Origin: Bagarius yarrelli
Taxonomy: Eukaryota; Chordata; Actinopteri; Siluriformes; Sisoridae
Assembly (NCBI GenBank): GCA_005784505.1
Contig: VCAZ01000027.1
Coordinates: 2,956,765 to 3,020,764 of the forward strand
Reading direction: 5' to 3'
DNA: 64,000 nucleotides
The notes below the pieces were generated by a model. That model was given only the letters and a program-made list of their open reading frames with translations, had not been told where the DNA came from and did no database searches. Made by a program: the position numbers and the translations under genes. Of the stretch, positions 12,665-24,124 are shown piece by piece (within the stretch, counting starts at the first letter, position 1; each line of letters opens with the position of its first letter).

Positions 12665-13394
12665 GAAAATGCAGTTAAAAGTTGGTGAATTAAATCTGTT
12701 ATAAAGTATTGTTGATTCAGATATCAGGTTGCTATTAAACAGGAAAATGTTGTTTAAAAAATGTTCTACCAAGGAAACATTTTACCAGTAAATTAATCAA
12801 ATTATAATATATTTTATTTAGAACTTTATATTTTAGAGGTAGACATGTCACTTGACAAAAACGATTTGCCTGTCACCTGTTTCTTCCTGTTTTATGACCA
12901 GAATTATATTAATATAAATATTAGGTAATATTCAGCGGTTTAAAGTAACTAACTACAAATGCTTTCTTTGTGTATGAGTTTTACAAAAACTTCAGTATTA
13001 CACAAAGTTCAAGTTTTAAAGGAATGTATGTTATATATTAGGGCTGATGGAAATATATATATAACAATTAGCACAAAATTTTTTTTTCATAAAATTATCG
13101 TATTATCACTTATTTATTTATTTTTTTAGTAACCGTATTTCCTTATCAGGGTGATAGTGGAACTGGGTTCCTAAGAACAATAAAAACGAGGCAAAAATAC
13201 ACCCTCCTTAGAACAGGACACTATTTGCACACTCATTTACATTGAACGGCAATTTAGCACAGCAGGCTCACCTAAATCCTGGAGAGATGGACCCTCCTTT
13301 CCTATTCCCAAGTTGCTTTAACAAGCTTTACTCATGCGTTCTGTTTTGTTGATGTGTGAGAGCCCTAATGAATTTTCCACATATAAACTAGCAT
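12665..13394. other. Intergenic, nothing recognised
   Basis: AT-rich sequence with no recognisable gene or repeat. Confidence 0.5.
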
Positions 13395-13562
13395 GTGTCT
13401 GTGTTGTGTGTGTATGTGTTTGTATAGTTGCAGGTGTCTATGGGAGTAGAGTATATGCTTGTGTGGTGTGTTTGTGTGTGTATGCATGTGTGTCTGTGTG
13501 TATATATGTATCGACAGTGGCTTTGGGGTGTATATGTGTTTGTTTTTGTCTGTGTGTATGGA
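13395..13562. repeat. Imperfect (TG)n-rich tract
   Basis: A degenerate GT/GTAT-rich stretch produces Cys-Val-rich frames on plus and His-Thr-rich frames on minus. It is an aged microsatellite, not a gene. Confidence 0.8.
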
Positions 13563-16500
13563 TGTCTAAGGCTTCAGGGTGGAATAATTGAGACTGAAAG
13601 GTTCCAAGGTCAGGTCGGAGGTCAAGGTGATGGCACATAACTGGCCTCAGGCAGAATATCTGTTGTCTGTAAATAAGTCAGAAGGTGAACACAGAAAAAG
13701 AAAACATTCTGCTTAGATCTATTTTTTATCGATGTTTTTTTATTGCAAATGCAGAATTTTATTTACAAAATAAGATGGTATTTTGGTAAGAATAATTTCA
13801 TCTTTTATATAAACTGCATGAAGAATATCTTTGTACATATGTACAGTTTAATACTGTCTTAAAGTTTTTACTGTCAGTCTAAACTCAGAATGTTAGAACA
13901 ATTTTATAGGTTTATTTACCAAATGATCACAGGCTGGTGTAGACCTTTCCATCGTAGACAGCAGCTTATGATGATTTAACAGAAATCCAAGTGGGAATTG
14001 TAGACTGCTGTCTAATTTACTATTATTTAGGATTTAAGGTGCTGGCACTAAGGATCACTAAACATTTTTCTGTACTCTCAAACCTCCGGAGAAAAATATC
14101 ACATGAAATGACTACTCCTTTATTTTTACAAAATAAATTAATAGTGCATGTTTTTTCAGCTTATCACATAAACATAAATACATTAATATGGACTGGGTCA
14201 CTTTATGCTGATTATAGTACAGTATTTTTTGCTTTTGGCTGATTAAAAGAAGGTTTTTTTTCCATTAGCAGAAATGTGCAAGTTAGTCAGGATGAGATAA
14301 CTAAAGTTGTTTTGATGCTCCCTGCTGCTGGGATGTACTGCAGTGATTGTGGCAGGCACACGGTGAGCTTTGTGATGTGTATGTGGTCCAGTCTGGGCTC
14401 AGGCATGTGGGCTGCTACGTTTAAGTGACTTGAGCTGCTTTTTTTGATTGGTGCACTTGATTTGGTGTGGGATAATGATGTTGTGTTTGGCCTGGCTGTT
14501 TGGGTTCCATGGGGACAGCCATGCCTGTTTAGACATGTTGCCCTGCTGATGTCAGCTCTGGGGTTGTTTATGGCTGCTCCTTGTTATTATGCTGGAGGAA
14601 GCAATAAGTCTAGACCATCTTATCACTCAGTTACTTACTAAAAAAGTAAAGGAAAAAAACACCTTTTTTTGGATGATTAAACATTATTAAGAACTAAGAC
14701 TATATAAATTTAGTAGCTGTGGACTAACATTGGATTTTGAATAGGATCTCTCTCTGTTCCTTTTCAGTGCAGGACATCCTGGACCTAAAAGAAAAATAAA
14801 ATAAAATAAACAACCAAATAAAAAATGGCTCTAAGGTATTCTACAGTTAAAAAGCTTTAAGGGAGTAATATAAGCACTCAGTATTCAGCTTGGGTCTGCT
14901 GACTGCAGCAAAGCACCATGCTTAGGCTGCCATCACACGCTCAGCTCAGAGCTGTCAATCACACCCTTATCTCAATCTGCACACAAGCACCCCAGCCATT
15001 CAGAACTATTTTTCACCAGATTTAATGTAAGTATTCGGGCAGTATGTAATGTATGTATGCCATAATATATGGAATATATTCCTTTTTGTAAAAGCTGACA
15101 AGGTTTTAGTTATGGTTTATTAGCACACAATGCTGAAGGGCACTCAGATCTATGAGTGATGACAGATAGTTGAAGACTGGGATATTTTTTCCTCACGCAG
15201 TACATTTTAACACTGCTGCACCTGTTTGGATGGTGCTGTAGATGCTTAAGGTTTAAAAGAATCATGTTTTTATAAAATGATAGGTGAAAGGATTGAACTG
15301 TTCCCATGTTCAGGAGAACATGACCGGAAAACTCTCTCCCTCTCTTTCTCTCTACCTCTCTTGCTTCAAAACACATAAAGAAAGTAAGAGAAAGACAGAA
15401 AAAGGAAAAGGAAGAAAGATTTTGTTTTTTGTTCTTCTTCTAAATTGCTAAACTGCTAGCAAAGCACACAGATAAGACAGGTCATCTATGAGATTTCAAT
15501 AAAAGTGTCTCCTTATTTCATCTTATACATAGTCAAATGTTTGATCTGTCTTTGTAGTCCACATATAAAATGCTACAGTCAACATTTGGCACACCTGTCT
15601 CACTCTTGTTTTTAATCTCTTTAACACACACACACAAGAAGATCCAGCTCCGAAGTCTGGAACTGTAAATCCATGGGGCTTTAATGTACTGTACCTTAAA
15701 AGAGCATCAAGAACAGGAAGTAATAAGTAAATAGCTGGAGAAATAAAGGGATGTGTTATCAGACTTATGTGCTTAGAAAATCGAGGGTAGATTTTACAAA
15801 AAGTCACATTGTTCTGTTAGAGAAAAGACCCTGAAGGAACAACACTTGTGCTTGCCATATGACCTGCATGCCATTCATTCCTTTTCTGTTCTTATCATGT
15901 ACTGCAGCATGACTTTTTGGTGTGGAACATCTGCAAATCTCTGCAAAAAACAATGTCATTTACAGCAAGCAGACTGTAGGTCATGGCAACACAACTGGAT
16001 AATCTACACATAGGATCTAATAATGTTGTACTCTGACCTGTGTCTCTTCCAGTTCTTTTCTGGCATATTTCCACATGGTCACAGATTGTCACATGATCGC
16101 CCAACTACTAGAAGTTTAGTGCCATGTTATTGTTCATAAAGTGTTACATTAAAAATTAAATGTTTCGGCGTCCATTTTTCTGGTCAGGAACAATTAGCAC
16201 TTTTCTGTGCCCTCAAATGTTGTTTTGTTTTGCATCAACAGGCAACGTAGCTATTAGATGAAATACAGTATTACCCCAAAAACTAAATCCAGGAACTTTG
16301 GACAAACAGTCTGTATTGTATTTTTCCCCTCTATTCTTTAAAGGACTTGTATATTGTGTTAAATTTAAAAAACCCAATAAATCCAGTAATCAAAAAAACA
16401 AAACAAGAATGTATTGGGCATAAATGGCAATTTACCGAACACAAAATCTCGAATCTGTAGGCGTAATAAGCCAATTTTCCCTCCACACTTCTGAACAATT

Positions 16501-16885
16501 GTACAACTATTAGAAGAGCCAGTGTGTTTATCTGAAATCATTTATTAATTAATTTAAAGCACTGGTTTAATATTTTATAACATCAATCATTAAAAATAAA
16601 AATATTATAAAAATACTAAATTCTCACTTAAAAAAATAAAATAAAATAAATAAATAGAAACTATTGTGTGCACTTTTTGTGCTCAAAAGAAACCCTTTTG
16701 CGCATTACAATTTCAGGCTGATGTACTATAAACTATTTCCTTTGTGCATCACATTTTACAATTGGGGAAATGGAGAGCACAGATAAACGTCATCACTAAT
16801 CAGCTAATTAAATAATAAAACACTACTAAAATTAAAAAATATTGGTCAAACAAAAATGTATCATTTTAACTGCAATTTTATATTT
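13563..16885. other. Intergenic, nothing recognised
   Basis: About 3.3 kb of AT-rich DNA. I found no domain-like translation, no convincing exon and no repeat family. A CA-rich patch near 15625 and purine-rich sequence at 15380-15420 are the only compositional features. Confidence 0.5.
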
Positions 16886-18068
16886 GGTATTACAGACATT
16901 TGCTTTAACCACAAATAATCAGTAAAATGCTGGTTTTTGACATCATCTGCTAAAGACGATTAAAATGAAAGTGAGATAAAATGACTTTTTCAGGAGTAAT
17001 GATGTTAATTTATGGTATTTGCAACAAGTAGATTAATACTGTGTTCAAGTGTCATTGAAACAAGGCCACCAAGGCCAAGGCTTGTCTGCTATTTTTAACT
17101 AGTATAATCGAATGTACGATAATTTCGATAGCACGGGAACACGTAATAAATTCAGTTATCTAATTAATTATTAAGACCACATGTTTAATAATAAACGTGT
17201 CTCTGGCTCAGGTGCAAAGCAGATTTGAATTTACGATAGCTCTTCGCACCATATCACAGCAGCTTTCGTTAAGCTAAGCAGGCCTTTATTGCTACTGTTA
17301 AAATATTGGAAATAACTTTATTCTATAATTAAAACAATTCTATAATTCATATATAAATGTTCTAACTTACCAACTTTTTTCCCGGTTTGGTACAAGGCCA
17401 ATTCTATACTTTAGACTTTTTAAAATCATTTTTTTGCGCACGCGGGTAAAAAGCTTTTCCAACAAACAAACCAAACGAAAAATCTGCATATTAGATTGTG
17501 TTTTATTAGCGTATATAGCTAACCCAACCCTAAACCTACACTGTACAATATAGAAAAACAGTATTTTTGTGTCAAAAATTACGGTATATTTTATTGAAAA
17601 TTAAATAATTTCATTTCATTTTAATCTGTTGATTACCTATAATATTGAATATTTAAATCTTTATTGTTGCATGGATTAATTTGAAAAAAAGGCATAAGAC
17701 CCATGATGCAAACAAAAAGATGGAATTAGCTTTGTTTATCAAAACCTTTTTTACTTAAAATTATTTTACTTAAAATATTATATTTACTTAAAATATCATA
17801 ATAATTAAAATATGGGTCAAGATCCATATTTATGAATAATTAAAATATGGGTCGAGATCCATACTTATGTGGCCCACATTTCTATATTTGACTTTTGGGC
17901 CAAGTAATACATTTGACATGTGGCCTATGTCTTGTGTGCTGTATTAAAGACGGTACCACCTCTGCCAAACCCATGTTTGGCCAGTGTGCTGTATGCCAGT
18001 GCCGGATAAATGCCAGCTGTGCCAGAGGAATGCCAAGTCTGGGCCAAATTTGTTTGCTGACTGGGTTG
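16886..18068 (+). repeat. Left arm of long inverted repeat
   Basis: This segment is the reverse complement of 21173-22102, with substitutions and indels. Matching blocks in order are: 'gctttaaccacaaat' (16902) against the same reversed near 22065; 'gaaagtgagataaaatga' (16968) near 22015; 'gcaccatatcacagcagct' (17246) near 21740; 'aggcctttattgc' (17281) near 21715; 'ttgacatgtggcc' (17912) near 21320; and 'gccaaatttgtttgctgac' (18044) near 21190. The arm is about 250 bp longer than its partner, partly from a 36-bp tandem duplication at about 17799-17870. The inner end is rich in 'tggcc/ggcca' motifs. It could be one terminus of a large DNA transposon with long terminal repeats, or one of two oppositely inserted copies of a single repeat. 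Confidence 0.8.
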
Positions 18069-18319
18069 GGTCATCGGATGCGACGTGCATTTTTACAAGT
18101 TGACTAAACTAAAATGTGTATTAGGGGTATGTGTACACAACCACCCTGTAAGGATAAAGATCCACCCGTTGTTTTATTTATGTCGTTAAATCATTTGCCC
18201 TTTCTTAAATCAAGTTGTTCTTAGATGCATGCCTTCATGATGTCACACAGACCAAGGTCGCTCCCACGATGGTTGATTGACACTGCCATTGTAGCATAGA
18301 TCCGCCCAGTGTCCGCCAC
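18069..18319. other. Inverted-repeat spacer, 5' part
   Basis: Unique-looking sequence between the left arm and the THAP-like remnant. A frame open from 18281 leads into that remnant. Nothing else was recognised. Confidence 0.4.
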
Positions 18320-18526
18320 TGTTTCGATGCTGGAAAAGAATGTCTCCCCGATCTACCTAACTGCGTTAAGATTTGTGTGTATCATTTCTTACCAGACTGC
18401 TTTAAAAATAAGGGTCAGTATAAAGCAGGTTTTGCTAAGAAGCTTCTCCTGAAAAATGGATTGGTATCAACTAATCGTATTCCTCATTCACCGCCAGAAG
18501 AAGTGATTTTTTTTCTAATAACGTAG
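18320..18526 (+). pseudogene. THAP-domain-like coding remnant
   Basis: In one frame, open from 18281 to a TAG at 18524, the translation contains CVYHFLPDCFKNKGQYKAGF followed by AKKLLLKNGLVSTNRIP. This has the spacing and wording of the second half of a THAP zinc finger: the Cys-x2-His pair in CVYH, the F-x-x-x-x-F region, then a basic LLLK...G..P.. stretch. THAP domains are site-specific DNA-binding C2CH fingers found in cellular proteins and in P-element-, Kolobok- and related transposases. The first Cys pair of the finger is not convincingly present, no initiator Met lies in a sensible place, and no catalytic domain follows. Its position inside a 5.2-kb inverted repeat suggests it derives from that element's own transposase. 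Confidence 0.5.
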
Positions 18527-19620
18527 TTAGGAAGTTTCACAGTTAATGCAGCTAAAGTGTAAACTCTCCGAGAACATAGTTGTGCCATAATTTCTTTGTA
18601 CAACCTTTTTATATAATTCATAATCATATGTTTATAATGACCACTGAATTAAGGTGATTACAAACTGAATACATTGTGGGTAAAGATAACATGGCTACAC
18701 AACAATAGGCTTACAGTGGTAGATTAATGATTAATAGAACATTTACATCACGAAATTATTTTCCATGGTTTTGGAGCAGAGTGTTGGGGTGATCAATAAC
18801 ATTTAAAGCAACATGCACTGAAACAGGTCACCGTAAACAGAGTCGCTTTTGCACCCTTAAGACCGTAAAAAATCATATTAACTTGTGTAGAAAATAGGCA
18901 TCTGTTGACCCCTTTAAATCAAACTGACTAAACAATTAAAAGAATTATACTTTATTTAACAAAAACTCACAAAAATAGTGTGTGAATAGTGTCCTGCACT
19001 ATTATGTTATTATATGTCATCTCATCATTATATGAGCACCAACCATAAAACAAACATACCCCAAACAATAAAAAATGTCAAAGCAGTGAGCTTTTTTAAT
19101 ACCACACCCTAAATATTGGCAAATATACTATATTTTTTGCTTAAATTTATTTTTAATCTTTGCTATACAGACATTGGGAGAAACCCGACCTTTGACCATT
19201 TCTAATTCACTGCATGTGCCCATAATTTAATAGTTATGGCATGGCACTGACATTCAGAAGGGAACCCCTGTTATTGTTTGACTCTACTGTTGTTGATCAG
19301 TCATGAGCTTGGTGATGTTAGCATACTTTACTCTTGTCTCTGATATCAGCTTAACTCATTTGATATCATGTCTTTAGTGATAGTATCCTTAAAACCCTTG
19401 GGTCTGTGTCACTGGATATAATGTATTGGCTCGCAAGCTATTTTTAGCTTAGCTTGCTCTCGCATTACAGTACTGTTTATTGACCAGGTTATAGTTCTAT
19501 GTTAGTTTATATGTAATAGTTGTTGTTTTTTTACTGTGGTTATTCTACAAAGCCAACCTGCTCCAATAAAAAACTTTTGGACCAATCTAAAATTGCATTT
19601 TTGTTTCTGCATGGCAGGTG
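18527..19620. other. Inverted-repeat spacer, middle part
   Basis: AT-rich sequence with no recognisable coding remnant. If the inverted repeat is a transposon, a transposase body would be expected here, but I could not see one. Confidence 0.4.
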
Positions 19621-20687
19621 TTAGATAATAGATTGTTCACACATTTGTCTAAATCTGTGGTAGTGAGCGCTTCTTCTTTGGTGAGCTAATCCATCCGCCT
19701 CACACGTGTGGCATATTAAGATGCTGAATAGACAGCATGGTTATTGCATGGGTGTGCCTCAGGCTAGCCACAATAAAAGGCCACTCTAGAATGTGCAGTT
19801 TTATCACACAGCACAATGTCACACATGTCACAAGTTTTGAGGGAGCGTGCAATTGGCATGCTGACTGCATGAATTTCCATCAGAGCTGTTGCCCATGAAT
19901 TGAATGTTCATTTCTCTAGCATAAGCCGTCTCCAAGGGCGTTTCAGAAAATTTTGCAGTACATCCAACCAGCCTTAAAACCACAGACCACGTGTAACCAC
20001 ACCAGCCCAGGACCTTCACATCCAGCATCTTCACCTCCAAGATCGTCTGAGACGAGCCACCTTGACAGCTGCTGCAACAATCGGTTTGCATAACCAAAGA
20101 ATTTCTGCACAAACTGTTAGAAACTGTCTTAGGGAAGCTCATCTGCCTCATCAGGGTCTCGACCTCACTGCAGTTCATCGTCGTAACTGACTTGAGTGGG
20201 CAAATGCTAACATATGATAGCGTCTGGCACTTTGAAGAGGTGTTCTCTTCACAAATCAATCCCGGTTTTCACTATACAGGGCAGATGGCAAACAGCGTTT
20301 ATGGCGTTGTGCGGGTAAGTGGTTTGCTGATGTCAATGTTGTGAATCAAGTGGCCCATGTTGGTGGTGGGGTTATGGTATGAGCAGGCGTATGTTATGGA
20401 CAACAAGCACAGGTGCATGTTATTGATAGCATTTTGAGATACTGTGACAAGCTCCTTCGAACAGCCATTGACGAGGAGTGGACCAACATTCCAAAGGCCA
20501 CAATCAACAACCAGATCGACTCTATGCAAAGAAGATGTGTTGCACTGCATGAGGCAAATGGTGGTCACACCAGATACTGACTGCTTTTCTGACCCCACTT
20601 GAGACATGTTAATTAACACAGATTTAGGCAGATTTAGAGAAATAGGCCTTTTGTGCATATAGAAAAGTTATAGATTTTGAGTTCAGC
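19621..20687 (+). mobile_element. Tc1/mariner-like transposon relic (copy C)
   Basis: A plus-strand Tc1-like element of a different subfamily from copies A and B. The 5' subterminal region ('gtctaaatctgtggtagtga', 'cctcacacgtgtggcatat') is an inverted version of the 3' subterminal region ('acacagatttaggcagattt'), as expected for long terminal repeats. The transposase begins around 19859 (MLTA, then a TGA where Gly is expected) and continues with helix-turn-helix-type sequence ending LNVHFSSISRLQGRF. The next segment includes TLTAAATIGLHNQRISAQTV. The C-terminus survives as AIDEEWTNIPKATINNQIDS ending in GGHTRY and a stop at 20578-20580. The part containing the second and third catalytic acids is deleted near 20430-20460. 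The longest minus-strand frames here (20259-19828, 20658-20299) are shadows. Confidence 0.8.
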
Positions 20688-21050
20688 TAGTAGTAGTATA
20701 ATCAATCGAAATTTAAACAAGTTTACGCCCATTAAAAATAATAAAAAATCATAGTTCTATTTTGCCCATTTTTATAATGAAAAATGTAAGACGAATGTAT
20801 ATTATATATTTACATTTGGCTTTTAAAGAAGGTTATTAAAGGGAGCCCTCATTTCTATGCTGTGTGTTCCCTGTGGTGGACATGTAATGATATGATGATA
20901 TATAACAATATGAACGATAAGATCAAAGTAAGAGTGGGATCAAAATCAAAGGTTGATTAGGGGCAGCTCTTATGCTTGCCTCTTAATCTCATCACCACTC
21001 TAACCACATCACAAGCCAAAGATCAGAAGAGACAGAAAGAGAGATAGAAA
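20688..21050. other. Inverted-repeat spacer, 3' part
   Basis: AT-rich sequence between the Tc1 relic and a GA microsatellite. Nothing was recognised. Confidence 0.4.
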
Positions 21051-21051
21051 C

Positions 21052-21123
<72 letters not shown>

Positions 21124-21124
21124 T
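21051..21124. repeat. Microsatellite (GA)n
   Basis: GA repeat with two GATA interruptions. Confidence 0.95.
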
Positions 21125-21172
21125 GGTAGCAGTATTAGGTGTTTTTATGCCCACTGTATGCTATCACATATA

Positions 21173-22102
21173 CAACCCTGTCAGCAAACAAATTTGGCCC
21201 AGACTTGGCATGCCTCTGGCACAGCTGGCATTCATCCGGCACTGTCATACAGGACGGGGCCAGACATGGCCCGGGTTTGGCAGGGGTGGTACCTTCTCTG
21301 TGGCACACAAGAAATTGGCCACATGTCAAATGTAGTATTTGGCTCAAGTGTTAAATATAGACATGTGGGCCACATAAGTATGGCTGAGCTTGACCCATAT
21401 TTAAAATCCTTTTCAAATATTTTTGAGTAAATTTTAAGTAAAAAACATTTTAATACACAAAGCTAATTTCATCTTCTTTGCATCATGGGTCTAATGCCTT
21501 TAAATTACCCACGCAACAATAAAGATTTAATTATTTGAATTCTGAAAATCAACTGTTTGATTTCAGTTCCTGCACATTTGCTAAATAACTTTATTTTCAT
21601 TTATTAACATTTTCCCACTTTGTAATTTCTATAATTCTCGATGAAAAGAGATTTCTTTTAAAAAAAACTAGAATGTTTATACATAAATTATCGAGTGCTA
21701 ACTCAAGGTGCAATAAAGGCTTGCTTAACGAGAGCTGCTGTGATATGGTGCAAAGAGCTATCATAAATTCAAATCTGCTTTCACGCAGTACCACTGTACC
21801 AGTTTACTCTATTCTTCTTTCTTTTAGCCAAGGTTACAAGCAAACTTAATGAATAATTAGATAACTGGTAGTTCTTCGAAATTATATCAAATTCAATTAT
21901 CCTAGTTAAAAATAGCAGACGAGTGGCCTCGTTTCAGTAGCACTCGAACAAAGTTTTAATCTACATGTTTCAAATTCCATAAATTAACAAAAATGTTAGT
22001 TATTTTATCTCACTTTGATTTAATTTTCACTTTAACGGATGATGCCAAAACTGTCATTTTGATTTGTGGTTAAAGCAAATTGTCATAAGCTAATGTAATA
22101 CC
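21173..22102 (-). repeat. Right arm of long inverted repeat
   Basis: Reverse-complement partner of 16886-18068. The inner end starts 'caaccctgtcagcaaacaaa' and the outer end stops at 'gtaatacc' (22095-22102), whose complement 'ggtattac' begins the left arm. Short open frames on both strands (21123-21430) lie in the 'tggcc'-rich inner part and are not genes. A hAT element begins at the very next base, 22103, so any outer terminus or target-site duplication on this side has been obscured. Confidence 0.8.
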
Positions 22103-22765
22103 CAGTGGCTAGCGGTGCATTTGGTACCTGGGCCTTCAGTAGGGACTTATTTGACTGATACACTTCTTAATACCACCACTTTTACATTGCAATTGCAATA
22201 CATTTCGCGTATTGAGACTGAAAACCATTTTTATTAAAGCAAGAAACCCAGTGAAGACTCCAAACCTCTACACTACAACCACAACTGTACCATATACATC
22301 ATCTGTAGCAGTTCAGAATCAATATTTATCTTAATATTAATACAACTTCACAAAAACATAAAAATCAAATAATAATACATTTAAAGGCTGTAGGCTAGCG
22401 CTGCCTTTCGGTGGCACTGGTCTGGAAGTATTGAAGAAACTCTTACTTGGGCTGAGATAAGCTAGTTATTTTCGGGGTTAGCCAACCTCTTCTCACGATG
22501 TCTGACTTTTCCAGAAAAATCTGCCTTAAAGGCGGATTTTTAAGTATGTCCAATTTCACCTCCTCCGTCAGTCATTGTGGGTGTAAAAATTTTAATTAAA
22601 CTGTACAGATATGTTTTGCTAGTCTGTAAGAATTTACTCTAATCAACCAATCAGAAGGTGGAAAAATGCTGATGTCATCATGCGCCAGCTAGCAGGCTTC
22701 GGGAGGCGGGTTTAAAAATCTGATTGGTTAAAGAAGCAGTCTTTAATAATATTACCAATTAAGTG
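22103..22765 (-). mobile_element. Non-autonomous hAT element, copy 2
   Basis: The terminus CAGTGGCTAGCGGTGCATTT (22103-22122) matches the complement of the right end of copy 3 (CAGTGGCGGCCGGTGCATTT). The match continues through 'ggtacctgggcctt', 'cttaataccacc', 'gtaccatatacatcatctg' and 'ttttccagaaaaatctgcct'. The minus-strand ORF start near 22575 (MTDGGGEI) is frameshifted by a small deletion relative to copy 3. The 5' terminus is not recognisable beyond about 22765. The octamer just outside the surviving end, gtaatacc, would be the target-site duplication, but its partner is not visible. Confidence 0.7.
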
Positions 22766-23095
22766 GCTTGGTTATGGTTTTTGTTAGGCTGACATGTAGA
22801 ACCTATCTGGTCCAGCATATCGGGCTATAACCATACAGGCTCAGGTGTGGCTCAGGCTCAGATGTGGCTCAGTTTAAAGACTGGATATAATTTATTTAAG
22901 GTTGTGTTTTGGTTCCTGTCTGAGCCAGTTACGGGTTTTAACTTGGCTGAGACTTGGGCCAGTTACGGCCCACTTGTGGCCCTGGAATCCAGACTCCAGT
23001 GGAATCCCACTAGGACCATAATTCAGTGCGATATGTGGGCCTAGCAAAAGCTGGTTGTGTGGGCCAAAGCTGGGCCAGAGAAAAATTTCTATGTG
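22766..23095. repeat. Unclassified repeat-like 'gggcc' region
   Basis: Contains short internally repetitive phrases ('ggctcaggtgtggctcaggc', 'tgggccaaagctgggccaga'). Similar wording recurs in fish intergenic DNA and in the inner parts of the long inverted repeat arms. No ends or coding content were seen. Confidence 0.35.
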
Positions 23096-23452
23096 GGATG
23101 CATAATTGTTTCTTATTGAATATAAAGGGCATTCTGGATAATCTCAGCCAAAGGGGTTTACACATCTATATATCAGTATTGAATGCACTCATTCAGTACC
23201 TTTAAAGTGCTCCCAAATGTATTAAAGATTTTTCTATAGAGAAAGCAGCTCAATAGAATTTACGAATTAATCCATATTTTTCATTTCGCTAACATGACAT
23301 AGTTATAGCCATGATATAAAAATGAATGTTACTGCAGGGCTACCAAAACAAAGCGTTGAGTCATTGGCATTGCAGCAGTCAAGCATCATGCATGGCCAGA
23401 AATATGACACAATCACACAAACACATGTTTGAAATGCTGTGTTGTATTTAGG

Positions 23453-23695
23453 GGGGCAGGGTGGCTCAAATGGTTAAGGTTGTTAATCTGAAGACCAGAA
23501 ACACCTGGGCTCAAGCCCCACCTCCAGCAAATCAACCACTGTTGGGTCCCTGAGCAAGACCCCCAACCCCCCCTGCTCCAGGGGCGCTGCACCATAGCTG
23601 ACCCTGCACCCTGACCCCAACTTACTAAGATGGGATATGCGAAAAATGCATTTCATTGGCTCTGTACATGTACCTTGCACAATGAATTGAATATA
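23453..23695 (+). repeat. tRNA-derived SINE
   Basis: A tRNA-like head carries an A-box-like sequence (tggctcaaatgg, 23462-23473) and a B-box-like sequence (gggctcaagcc, 23507-23517), spaced as in a polymerase III internal promoter. A body follows with 'ccactgttgggtccctgagc', 'ggcgctgcaccatagctgac' and a terminal 'tgaattgaat' tail. Part of the body recurs inverted at about 57690-57790. The minus-strand frames over it are shadows. Confidence 0.75.
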
Positions 23696-24124
23696 CTTAT
23701 ACTATATACTTATTGCTAAAGCTGAATATGCTTCGCATTAAAAACAAAAAAATTTAAATTAAAAAAAAGTATCAAATCTAGCCAAATGACAAAAACTGTT
23801 TCATATTTTTAAGACAACAATAATCAACAGCAGTAAAGGGTATAAGCTTAGTGTTAGTACTAATAGCTCTATAAATAGAATCAAAACTGAGAGTACAACA
23901 ACTGGACTATAAGTTGAAACATTTTTTTGTTTAATTTCATTCCTATATATTGGGCACCATATTTCTTAAATTTCAATAGAAATTTCTATAAACATTCTCT
24001 ATGGTATTTTTCTCCATACTATTTATAATAGTTAAGAAGAGCGGGACAGCATTTTGAGTCATTTCAGCCAAGTTGGGTTAAAGTGTGCTATTTTTTTTCA
24101 TCTTTCTCACATTATCTTTTATCA
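23696..24124. other. Intergenic, nothing recognised
   Basis: AT-rich sequence with no gene. Confidence 0.5.

Noticed and set aside
19828..20658. Two minus-strand frames of 143 and 119 codons
   Set aside because: The plus strand over the same bases reads as a Tc1-like transposase with family motifs, so these are antisense shadows.
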